Below the pieces are notes generated by a model. The model ran no database searches. It worked only from the letters and a program-made list of their open reading frames with translations, and was not told the origin of the DNA. A stretch of 64,000 nt of DNA from JAXGPP01 sp040766885 (GTDB lineage: Bacteria > Planctomycetota > Planctomycetia > Pirellulales > Thermoguttaceae): contig JAXGPP010000006.1 in the NCBI GenBank assembly GCA_040766885.1, positions 409,728-473,727 of the forward strand, read 5' to 3'. The translations under genes and the position numbers were made by a program. Below, piece after piece: positions 37,362 through 44,947 of the stretch; within the stretch, counting starts at the first letter, position 1; each line of letters opens with the position of its first letter.

Positions 37362-39092
37362 CTAAGTCTGCGGAGAGCCGGTGGAGGGGAGGGCAATATC
37401 GAGGGCGATGGCGGCGCGGAGATCGGCAATCGCCTGGTAGAAGGCGAGCAACGCGTAGATCTCTGTCAGGGCGGCATCGGCGGTCGCCTGCTCGCGGAGA
37501 TTGAGCAGGAGCAGGTTGCTTTCGCCGACGTCCAGCTTCTGGCGTTCAAACGCCTCCATCTCGCGGTTGAGGTGGACGGCTTCCGAGGCCCGCTGGTATT
37601 GTTCATAGGTGGCCAGCACGGCGGCATAGGCGGCGGCGACCTCGGCGGAGATCTTGTCGCGGGCGAAACGCAGCTTGGCCATGTTCTGCGCGATCTTCGC
37701 CTGCAGGGCACGACTGGCTCCGGCCGCTTCGCGTCGCTGGAGCGGCACCTCGCCGATGAGGCCCGCCTCGAGAATCAGTTCCCCCTTGTCATCTTTCGAG
37801 TTGGTCGCCCCGCCCAAGTCCTGCGAGGCGTTCATCGCGGCATCGATGGTCGGCAGGCACTGGTTCTGCGCCAGCGCCAGATCCACTTCGAGCTGCCGCC
37901 GCAGGAGATTGAGTTGCCGCACTTCGGGCCGCCGAGCCAGCGCCTCGTTGAGGTCGGAGTGCAGGCGGCCCGGGTCGACCGGTTCTGGTGCGGGGAATGA
38001 TTCCGGCAGCGCCTCGCGGGGCGGAACCACCGGTTGTCCCTGCGGGGTGCGCAGGAAGAGCGACAACTTGATGGCCGAGGTCTGCAGCTTCTGGTCGGCC
38101 TCGATCAGTTTCGCCTGGCGCGAGAGAACGAGCCTCTGGTTGTCGACGAGTACGATTCTCTCGATGTCACCCTCGGCCACTTGCTGCTCGAGTGCCGCGG
38201 CGCGGTCCAGGGCCGTTTTCAGCAGGGTTTCGGCGATCCGATAGGCCTGGCCTGCGGCGAGCCATTCCCAGTAGGCGTAGCCGGCGGCGCGAAGGTAGGC
38301 GATCAGCTCCAATTGGATTGCCGGTTCGACGGCCAGACGTTCCCAGTTGGCCTTGAACAGTCCGGCCCGCCGCCGGTCGATGGCGCGCCGCTGCGCCAGC
38401 GGCGTGATGAAACCGGCCCGGAACTCACCCCCTTCCTCAGTCTCGCGCTCGAGGTACCAAGGCTCAAATATGCCGTCACCCAGGCGGTAGCCGGCGTAGA
38501 CATCGCCGCCGTACCAGGTTGGCTGGCGGAGCAGGGCATCATAGCGATAGTTCTCGTAGTTGCCCTGCGGCTGTGAAATGGCGCTGCCGATCGCGAGGAG
38601 GTCGAATTTCCCGGTCGCGGCCAGTTGCTCACCGGCTGCCCGATTCCGCTCCTGCGCTGCGACTGCCAGAAGCGGGTAGGTGCCGCGGACCGATTGGAGG
38701 ACCTGGTCCAAGGTGAGCGTTTCGGACCGAAGCGCCGGCCGAGGAGGCTCAGCGCCGGGCAGCGGCACCGGGATGACTTCCGGCCCGACGTTGTTCGCGG
38801 GCTCGTTGGCCGCAAGCCCATTCGGCTGTGGTGGGTCGCGTGGCGAGGGCAGAGGTCCGCCGACAGCACCGAAGCTCTCGCCGCCAATCTCAGCGTTCGC
38901 CGGTCGCACCGAATCATCTACCGCCGCCGCGGTATGCGCTGCGGCTTCCGGAGGCTCGGCTGATGAAGGGTCCGCCCGCTGCGTCGTGCGAGCCGCGGGT
39001 TCTTTTACGCCGGAAGCTTGAGGGGGTGTGGCGCAACCAGCGAGCAGGCAACAGAACGCGAGGGCGAGCATCCATGCACGCCTGCGTCTCAT
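37362..39092 (-). CDS. TolC-like outer membrane efflux lipoprotein
   Basis: Outer membrane channel of a three-part exporter. The 576-residue protein has a lipobox LLAGC (C20), an Ala/Pro-rich stretch to about 125, then the outer-membrane efflux fold. That fold includes LTLDQVLQSVRGTYPLLAVAAQERNRAAGEQL, a helix with AALEQQVAEGDIERIVLVDNQRLVLSRQAKLI, LNEALARRPEVRQLNLLRRQLEVDLALAQNQCLPTIDA, and a long final helix with YAAVLATYEQYQRASEAVHLN. The start codon overlaps the stop of the upstream HlyD gene by four bases (ATGA), so the two are translationally coupled. The long N-terminal linker is unusual. Confidence 0.87.
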   Translation of the reverse strand: MRRRRAWMLALAFCCLLAGCATPPQASGVKEPAARTTQRADPSSAEPPEAAAHTAAAVDDSVRPANAEIGGESFGAVGGPLPSPRDPPQPNGLAANEPANNVGPEVIPVPLPGAEPPRPALRSETLTLDQVLQSVRGTYPLLAVAAQERNRAAGEQLAATGKFDLLAIGSAISQPQGNYENYRYDALLRQPTWYGGDVYAGYRLGDGIFEPWYLERETEEGGEFRAGFITPLAQRRAIDRRRAGLFKANWERLAVEPAIQLELIAYLRAAGYAYWEWLAAGQAYRIAETLLKTALDRAAALEQQVAEGDIERIVLVDNQRLVLSRQAKLIEADQKLQTSAIKLSLFLRTPQGQPVVPPREALPESFPAPEPVDPGRLHSDLNEALARRPEVRQLNLLRRQLEVDLALAQNQCLPTIDAAMNASQDLGGATNSKDDKGELILEAGLIGEVPLQRREAAGASRALQAKIAQNMAKLRFARDKISAEVAAAYAAVLATYEQYQRASEAVHLNREMEAFERQKLDVGESNLLLLNLREQATADAALTEIYALLAFYQAIADLRAAIALDIALPSTGSPQT

Positions 39093-40453
39093 TTCTTTCC
39101 CCCTTTGATCGGCGCGGCACCTTTCGGCTCACCGCCGGCCACGGAAGGCGGAAAACCGTTCAGTTTCCGCCACAGTTCAAAGCCTAATGTAACCTGGTTC
39201 AACAGCACCCAGCCGTTGGCCCGCACTCCCTGTCGCAAGTACCGTTCTGACGGCCACTCCTGGTCAGCCTCATCCGGCACGACCAGTATGCGGAACTGTC
39301 CCTGGCCATTGTCGGTCGCGTCGACGACCGCAACACTACCTCCGAACGTTCCCACCGCCACGGAGGGCCACCCGGCAAACTGCACGGCCGGCCAGCCCTC
39401 GAACTGCAGGCGGACGTGGCTCTCCAGGGCGATGAGCGGGACATCGTTACCGGAGAGGAGGATTTCCACGGCCCGATCGGTCGTATCGGGGACCAATGTG
39501 AACAGGGGCTCGCCCTGTTTGATAATTTCCGCGCCAGGATTGGCGAACAGCCGGAAGACGAACCCATCTTTCGGCGCACGCACTTCCTGACTTTGCTGAC
39601 GCGCAAGCTGTACCTGTATATCGACCAGTTCCTGCCGCTTGCTTTGAAGTTCAGCAAAAGCCTGCTGATAGTCGGCCTTGGCCTTATCGACATAGGCTTG
39701 AGCTTGCTGCGTCTTTTCCTCCAATTCCGCGAGTTTTGACTCAAGATCGTTCTGGCTGGCGGCAACATAAGCCTCCGCCTGCTCGACTTTCGCCGTTGCC
39801 TCGCGGTATTCGCGATCGGCCGCCTGAAAGACCTTTTCGGAGGCGATCCCGCCGCCGTTGTAGAGGGTTTTCTGCCGCTCGTAGTTCTGCTCCTTTTCCC
39901 AGCGGGCGGCCCGCGCCTGTTCGAGGCCCTGCTGTTCGGCGCGGAGTTTCTCGCGCGCCACGTCGACCTGTTTCCGAGCGGCCTCGATCGCCGCATCGCG
40001 AGCCGCCTCGAAGCGTCCGACGATGGTCTGGTAGCTATTGGCCTTGCTTTGAGCCGCGTCGTACTCGGCCTGCTTCAAATCCTGTTTCTCTTCGAGGCGG
40101 GCGAGATAGTTTGGATCAATATCCTGCATCTCGAGGATCTTCTCCCCCTGCGCCACCCGTGCTCCCTCGACGACGCGCTCGTTCCACGCGATAATCCGCC
40201 CGGTGATGGGCGCGTGGACCGTCTGCTGACGTTGCTGCGGCGCGTAGGTGACCACCCGGCCCGAGCCTGCCACCGTTTGCTGCCACGGCATGAAGAGCAG
40301 CCCCACGATCACCAGCATCAGCAACACGACCAGCACTTTGGCGATGCGGCGCGCGAAGCGCGATGAGCGCGCCAGCCGCAGGGCCGGCAGCATCTCTTCG
40401 TCGCAATAACGGCTCGGTAGACGCGCGTTTGCCGGGCGGTGGGAGACGATCAT
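39089..40453 (-). CDS. HlyD-family periplasmic adaptor (membrane fusion protein)
   Basis: Links the inner membrane ABC exporter to the outer membrane channel. The 454-residue protein has one membrane segment at about 38-58 (VLVVLLMLVIVGLLFMPW) and a split lipoyl-like domain (VHAPITGRIIAWNERVVEGARVAQGEKILEM ... VRAPKDGFVFRLFANPGAEIIKQGEPLF). A very long coiled coil lies between (about 110-300, rich in Glu, Gln, Ala, Lys), and a C-terminal beta-barrel ends LRQGVRANGWVLLNQVTLGFELWRKLN. It starts 33 bases after the ABC exporter stop. The coiled coil is long enough to span the periplasm, as in type I secretion adaptors. Confidence 0.88.
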   Translation of the reverse strand: MIVSHRPANARLPSRYCDEEMLPALRLARSSRFARRIAKVLVVLLMLVIVGLLFMPWQQTVAGSGRVVTYAPQQRQQTVHAPITGRIIAWNERVVEGARVAQGEKILEMQDIDPNYLARLEEKQDLKQAEYDAAQSKANSYQTIVGRFEAARDAAIEAARKQVDVAREKLRAEQQGLEQARAARWEKEQNYERQKTLYNGGGIASEKVFQAADREYREATAKVEQAEAYVAASQNDLESKLAELEEKTQQAQAYVDKAKADYQQAFAELQSKRQELVDIQVQLARQQSQEVRAPKDGFVFRLFANPGAEIIKQGEPLFTLVPDTTDRAVEILLSGNDVPLIALESHVRLQFEGWPAVQFAGWPSVAVGTFGGSVAVVDATDNGQGQFRILVVPDEADQEWPSERYLRQGVRANGWVLLNQVTLGFELWRKLNGFPPSVAGGEPKGAAPIKGGKK

Positions 40454-40486
40454 GGCGTGGACCGGTTCTTTGAGAAGCTGGGCTTT

Positions 40487-42709
40487 CTACTTGGTGATAT
40501 GCAGACGGGCGCCCGTCGAGCCGGCGGCCGGCCCCGGCTGCCGGTCATCCAGCCGGAACACGCGGCTGCACAGGTCGGCGACGCGGCGCTGACCGGTGGC
40601 GACGACGAGCGTGTGACGGCGGTTCCATTCGGCCAGGCGGGGGAAGACTCTCGCCAGGACGTCGTCGGGAAGCTGTTCAAGCATCCCGTCGATGAGCACC
40701 AGCCGCGGTCTGCCCGCCAGTGCCCGCGCCAAGGTGAGACGGCGCGCCTGGCACGGGGAGAGCGGGGCGCCGCCCGAGTGAAGCCGGGTATTCAGGCCAT
40801 CGGGAAGTGACAGGACATGATCGAGAAGATCTACCTGCACGAGGGCCTCGTGCACGTCTTCGGAGGTCACATCCTGGCGGCCGAGGTGCACGTTCTCGGC
40901 AATCGTGCCGGCGAAGATCTCCGCTTCGCGCACAAGGGCGGAATGCCGCCGCAACTGTTCGGGGCGCAAGTCGCGGAGGTCGACGCCATTGAGTTCGATA
41001 TGGCCACCTTGTGGCCTGCGCAGCCCGTGCATGAGGTCCAGGAGCGTGCTCTTGCCGCTGGACGAAGATCCGACTACGGCCAGGCGTTCGCCACGTTCGA
41101 CGGTCACGGTGAGGTCGTTAAACAGCGGCGGCTGGCCGGGATAGGCGAATTTCACGCGCCACAGGCGCATGGTTGCCGGTCCCTGCGCGGCGGGCACGTG
41201 GGCGACACCGTGCTCGGACTCCAGTGGCAGGTCGAAGAGCATGCCCAGCTTATCGATCGCGGCCATGAGGTCGTAGAAGCTGTCGAATTGCTTTCCAAGC
41301 TTGGCGAACGCGCCAACGATCACGGCCACGATGAGTTCGGCGGCCACGAGCTGGCCGAGGGTCAACTGGCCGAGGATCACCAGCCAGCCGCCGAGTCCCA
41401 GGAGCACAGCGCTGGCGATCGCCTGGAGTATCAGGGCGAACACGATCTGCCGCATGAGGATAAGAAAGTGCCGGCGGCGGTTTTCCAGGTAATCGAGCGT
41501 GAGATGGTCGATCCGCTCCAGCGCGAGGTCGAGCCCGCCGGCCGCCTTAAACGACGTTCGGCAGCGAATCAACTCCTCGAGCCAATCAGCGACGCGATAC
41601 TTGGCGACCGACTCGCGAATGCTCGACTGAATTGCCCCGCGGCCCAGGATATGGATGATGAATCCCATCGCCAGGAGCAGAACGATGTCGTAGCCGAGCA
41701 GGAACGGGTGGTAGAACGCCAGCAGCGCCATGCCGATCACGGTACCAAGGATGAGCGTGATGCCGTCGAGAAGTAACTGCGCGACAGCCTTCTGGACGGT
41801 GACCACGTCGAAGAAGCGGTTCACCAACTCCGGACCGTAGACGCGGTCGTACACCTCGTGCCGCACTCGCGGGAGCCGCCAGGCCAGGTCGCCGGCGACG
41901 CGGGCGAACAGCCGCCGCTGGATGAGTTCGACGACAAACGTCTGCAGTGACAGCAGCGCTGCCGCGAAGGCCAGGAATGTCATCAGCGCAATTGCCAGGA
42001 CGATGACGGGCTGCAACAGGCGTCCGAACGCCACGGTGTTGACCAGCGACTCGACGGCGATCGGCGTGGCCAGGAGGAGCATGCCGATGCAGGCGGCGAA
42101 AACGAGGACGACCAGGATGTCGGACCACTCGGGGCGGAGCAATTTCCACAAGCGGGTCCAGGGACTCGCGCCGTGGCCGTGCCCATGGTCGCCGTGGCCG
42201 TGCCCATGGGCATGCTGATACGGCAGCGAATCCGCCGAGTCGAGAGGTTCGACCGTTACCCATCGCAGCGTGGCGGACGGAGAGTCGATCGCCAGCAGAT
42301 CGCTCAGTCGCTTGCGCGTCATCCACTTGCGCGTCGGCGGACCGCCGAGGCATTCCACAAGCGCCCGCCAGGTGCGGGCTCCGCTCAGAACGACGAGTTG
42401 TCGCTGGGCGGCTGCGTAGGTGGCGAAGACTGCCCCGGCGCGTGCAAGTTCCCAGGCGTGCATCAGCGGCACTTCCAGGACGCGCATCCGCAGTCCGGCC
42501 GAGCGCCCGGACTCCACGGTCCATTTCCACCATCGCTGGCCGATATCACCGGGCCAGGCCTCGGCCGCGTCGCGCACCGAACGGCGGAGTGCAAGCCGGT
42601 CCATGCCCGCCTCGGCGCCCGGCTCAGCGAATCGCGCCAGCAGCGTCGCCAGATCTTCTTCGGACAGCGAGCGGTCCGCTGGTGAGGCAGGCATGGTGGC
42701 TGTACTCAT
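40487..42709 (-). CDS. ABC exporter with histidine-rich linker and altered nucleotide-binding domain
   Basis: Inner membrane half-transporter fused to its ATPase, first gene of the ABC-HlyD-TolC set. Residues 1-160 form a soluble domain (AQRQLVVLSGARTWRALVECLGG) not recognised, though placed like the peptidase-like domains of type I secretion exporters. Residues 166-180 contain seven His in HAHGHGHGDHGHGHG. Membrane helices run from about 195 to 480. The ATPase has a good Walker A (GSSSSGKST, about 545), but the signature reads LSPCQ instead of LSGGQ, Walker B reads LVLIDGM with Gly where the catalytic Glu should be, and the H-loop region reads VVATGQRR with no His. AAGG is eight bases before the ATG at 42709. 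Confidence 0.87.
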   Translation of the reverse strand: MSTATMPASPADRSLSEEDLATLLARFAEPGAEAGMDRLALRRSVRDAAEAWPGDIGQRWWKWTVESGRSAGLRMRVLEVPLMHAWELARAGAVFATYAAAQRQLVVLSGARTWRALVECLGGPPTRKWMTRKRLSDLLAIDSPSATLRWVTVEPLDSADSLPYQHAHGHGHGDHGHGHGASPWTRLWKLLRPEWSDILVVLVFAACIGMLLLATPIAVESLVNTVAFGRLLQPVIVLAIALMTFLAFAAALLSLQTFVVELIQRRLFARVAGDLAWRLPRVRHEVYDRVYGPELVNRFFDVVTVQKAVAQLLLDGITLILGTVIGMALLAFYHPFLLGYDIVLLLAMGFIIHILGRGAIQSSIRESVAKYRVADWLEELIRCRTSFKAAGGLDLALERIDHLTLDYLENRRRHFLILMRQIVFALILQAIASAVLLGLGGWLVILGQLTLGQLVAAELIVAVIVGAFAKLGKQFDSFYDLMAAIDKLGMLFDLPLESEHGVAHVPAAQGPATMRLWRVKFAYPGQPPLFNDLTVTVERGERLAVVGSSSSGKSTLLDLMHGLRRPQGGHIELNGVDLRDLRPEQLRRHSALVREAEIFAGTIAENVHLGRQDVTSEDVHEALVQVDLLDHVLSLPDGLNTRLHSGGAPLSPCQARRLTLARALAGRPRLVLIDGMLEQLPDDVLARVFPRLAEWNRRHTLVVATGQRRVADLCSRVFRLDDRQPGPAAGSTGARLHITK

Positions 42710-43283
42710 CGACATCGCCTTGAAATCAAATCGAGGGCGCCCACACCTGCCCGCGATCGGCTGCCGGAGTGCTGCCAATCAGTACGTAGCATACACGGTC
42801 GATGGGTTACCGGCCACGTTGCCGGTCGCCCCTGGCCGGTTGGGGGACGCTGCACCAGATTTGCCGCCCGAACGCCGTCCAGGGCGCGGAAAGGCGCAAG
42901 GTTGAGCGAACCCCGGCGGGCCAAATAACCCATTCGCTCAGAATCCCGGAGTGGTTTCAGAGACCGTCGCTGCGGCACCAACACGGAGGCTGTTCGCCCG
43001 GACGCAACGCCTCAATCGAACCGGCCGAAATCGGCATCTCTCGTCACTGCCGAACGGAGCGATCCAACCCGTGGCACAGCGGAGTCTCGGTCTATAGTAG
43101 GCGCGTGCCGGTGTCGGACAAGCGGCTGTCGATCTCGGAGTCTGTTGCCGGCTCCGCGTGGCCAAGGCCGTTGGCGGCCGGCCACGGCCATAGCATGGGC
43201 GCCCTTGTTGCGAGTGGGTGTTCGCGCTATACTGCACCAGTATGCTCAGGTGGGCAGAATTCCCCCTTGAGGGTGGCGTGATC
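42710..43283. other. Divergent intergenic region with the sigma factor promoter
   Basis: It lies between the leftward exporter operon and the rightward sigma factor gene. A clear promoter for the latter is at its right end. Open frames cross the rest on both strands but have no recognisable products. No promoter for the exporter operon could be picked with confidence. Confidence 0.5.
43205..43233 (+). promoter_or_regulatory. Sigma-70-like promoter of the ECF sigma factor gene
   Basis: TTGTTG, a 17-base spacer and TATACT. The transcript would start near 43240, about 45 bases before the ATG at 43284. This indicates expression by the housekeeping sigma factor rather than only by autoregulation. 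Confidence 0.6.
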
Positions 43284-43916
43284 ATGGCATCGAGCGACGA
43301 TGAGATTACCCGATGGCTCCAGGGTCTGGCTGAAGGGGATAACGCCGCCATTGGAGAGATCTGGGGGCGATACTACGATCGGCTCGTACGGCTTGCGAGG
43401 CAGAAGCTGGGGGAGGGGCATCGCCGGGAAGCCGATGAAGAAGACGTGGTGTTGAGTGCCTTTCACAGTCTCTGTCGCGGGGCGGCCGAGGGGCGTTTCC
43501 CGCAACTGGACAATCGCCACGATCTTTGGAAGCTGCTGGTGACGATCACAGCCCGGAAGGCGGGAGCCCAATTGCGGCGAGCCCATCGTCACAAGCGGGG
43601 GGGCGGCGCGGTGCGGGGGGAATCGGTGTTCATCAAGGCCGACGCCTCGCATCAGGTGGGGATTGACGACGTGATGGGGGACGAGCCGACGCCGGAACTG
43701 GTAGCGGCCATTTCCGAGCAGTGCGACCGGTTGCTGGCGGCACTGCCGGACGACCTGCTTCGCCGAATCGCGCTGGCGAAGCTGCAGGGCTACAGCAACG
43801 AAGAGATCGCGATGGAACTGGACTGCGTTCCGCGAACGGTGGAACGCAAGCTGGCCCGAATTCGTGACATCTGGGGCCAGGAGGTGCCGGCCGGGGGTGG
43901 AGAGAATAGCGGATAG
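43284..43916 (+). CDS. ECF-type sigma factor (planctomycete type)
   Basis: The 210-residue protein has the two sigma domains. The region 2 part (about 5-90) includes EITRWLQGLAEGDNAAIGEIWGRYYDRLVRLARQKL and EEDVVLSAFHSLCRGAAEG. The region 4 part (about 140-200) includes CDRLLAALPDDLLRRIALAKLQGYSNEEIAMELDCVPRTVERKLARIRDIW, a helix-turn-helix. This is the pattern of the ECF-like sigma family abundant in planctomycetes. GAGGG precedes the ATG; the frame remains open upstream to 43218, but that part contains the promoter. No anti-sigma factor or Ser/Thr kinase gene is adjacent. Its targets may include the exported-protein genes to the right, by position only. Confidence 0.88.
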   Translation: MASSDDEITRWLQGLAEGDNAAIGEIWGRYYDRLVRLARQKLGEGHRREADEEDVVLSAFHSLCRGAAEGRFPQLDNRHDLWKLLVTITARKAGAQLRRAHRHKRGGGAVRGESVFIKADASHQVGIDDVMGDEPTPELVAAISEQCDRLLAALPDDLLRRIALAKLQGYSNEEIAMELDCVPRTVERKLARIRDIWGQEVPAGGGENSG

Positions 43917-43957
43917 CGAATGCTGAATACTGAATAGCGAATAGTGAAGGCTGAATG
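43903..43957. repeat. Imperfect short tandem repeats at the sigma factor gene end
   Basis: A run of near-identical 7-8 base units (CGAATG, CTGAATA, CTGAATAG, CGAATAG, CTGAATG) starts at the last codons and stop of the sigma gene and extends about 40 bases past it. It is AT-richer than its surroundings. Confidence 0.6.
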
Positions 43958-44013
43958 GGAGAGGATGCTGGCTGGTATTCTGGTTCTGCGCTGCGGCGCG
44001 GCAAGAAAGCAGA

Positions 44014-44054
44014 GCGACCGCGGGTTTCCTCATCATGAGGAATCCCACGGTCGC
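44014..44054. terminator. Long hairpin between converging sigma factor and PDZ genes
   Basis: Arms of 19 bases (GCGACCG, GGG, TTCCTCA blocks) pair with two mismatches around a TCA loop. The location between two gene ends suggests termination in both directions; there is no T-tract. Confidence 0.65.
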
Positions 44055-44085
44055 GGAAGCGGTTCGATTCAGGAATTCTCGATCG

Positions 44086-44544
44086 TCAGTACGGCATGGC
44101 CGCCGCGGGGGCCGCCATGTAGCCGCCACCCGAGTAGCCGAACAGGTTCGCCGAGCGGTATACGATCATGCCGGTTCGCCAGTCGCGGATGGCCAACTGG
44201 ACCCAGCCGCCTTGGCTGGCGGCACTCTGCAAAGCGTAGTAGTGGGCGCCGTTGTAGTTGAGGCTGTGGCCATTGATCGACAGGACGACGTCGCTCACTT
44301 CCAGGCCCATCTGGGCAGCGGGGCTGCCCCAAGTCACGCCGGTGACCTGGTAGCCGTAGCCGGGAATGCAGTAGTAGCTGAAGCCGAGTCGCGGCTGAAC
44401 GGGGGGCCATACCGCGGCGCCGGGATAACCCGATCCAGCGGGCGGCCAGGCATAGCTGACGCCATCGGCGAAAGCGGCGGTGCCAGCGAGGGCGAGGGAG
44501 GTAACGACCAACGCGGTCACGATGCGGCGGAGCGTGCGGTTCAT
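44086..44544 (-). CDS. Small secreted PDZ-domain protein
   Basis: The 152-residue protein has a signal peptide (about 1-26, LVVTSLALAGTAAFADG), a Pro/Gly/Tyr-rich stretch, and one PDZ domain (about 55-125: YQVTGVTWGSPAAQMGLEVSDVVLSINGHSL). The tail is Gly/Ala/Met-rich. There is no protease domain, so it is probably a binding module in the envelope. AAGGAG eight bases before the ATG at 44544 fixes the start; the frame remains open further upstream but without such support. It lies downstream of the caspase-like gene on the same strand, separated by 388 bases that hold a small opposite-strand ORF. Confidence 0.72.
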   Translation of the reverse strand: MNRTLRRIVTALVVTSLALAGTAAFADGVSYAWPPAGSGYPGAAVWPPVQPRLGFSYYCIPGYGYQVTGVTWGSPAAQMGLEVSDVVLSINGHSLNYNGAHYYALQSAASQGGWVQLAIRDWRTGMIVYRSANLFGYSGGGYMAAPAAAMPY

Positions 44545-44785
44545 TTCAGGACTCCTTGTATGGGGGTGTTGAAGATGCTCGTCTGGACTATCTATGGCCG
44601 CAGACGAGAGGAAACCGACACCGCTGGGCCGGAAAATTCCGCCGCGGGTCCGCTGCGGTTGGACTGGCGACTGGAGGGGGTGCCGATCGAGGGCCAACGC
44701 ACGCCTCACCGCATAAAATTCCAGGGGGATTCGGAGGCCAAGGGGCCCCCCGGGGGAACAGTTCCGATCAGGCAGGCAGGCGATC

Positions 44786-44947
44786 ATGGCGTGGGTGCAA
44801 CGGGTAAAGACGATCTCCACATTCCCACCTCCGGATACGTTCAGCCGCAGCGCCGAGGAAGTGGCCGAGATCATGCTGCGGCCCGACGTGAGCCCGCTGG
44901 GAAAGGGCTCGGCGATCAAGCGGCAGCTTCTGTCACTGGGCCCGTAA
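44786..44947 (+). CDS. Small 53-residue hypothetical protein
   Basis: An opposite-strand short frame starting MAWVQRVKTISTFPPPDTF and ending KRQLLSLGP, with SAEEVAEIMLRPDVSPLGKGSAIKR between. Codons show the high third-position GC of the window, and the residue mix looks like a real compact helical protein. It faintly resembles small DUF3175-like proteins (TFPP..TF...A..IA...SPKG.GS), which I cannot confirm. AGGCAGGCGATC before the ATG gives only a weak ribosome site. Its last 15 bases overlap the converging end of the caspase-like gene. Confidence 0.5.
   Translation: MAWVQRVKTISTFPPPDTFSRSAEEVAEIMLRPDVSPLGKGSAIKRQLLSLGP

Noticed and set aside
37117..37365. 82-codon rightward frame starting with GTG, with GAGGGG upstream, between the membrane protein and TolC-like genes
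   Set aside because: Helical, charged composition is tempting, but two other frames are equally open here, third-position GC is lower than in neighbouring genes, and its start sits on the start of the opposite gene.
37362..42709. Exporter operon as a bacteriocin exporter with a C39 peptidase
   Set aside because: The N-terminal 160 residues show no C39 Cys/His motifs and no small double-glycine precursor gene is nearby.
42802..43281. 159-codon rightward frame upstream of the sigma factor
   Set aside because: It covers the predicted promoter and has no recognisable sequence pattern; likely chance opening in GC-rich DNA.
44041..44080. GGTTCGATTC considered as a tRNA T-arm
   Set aside because: The next bases do not complete the arm and the flanking sequence forms a simple hairpin, not a cloverleaf.
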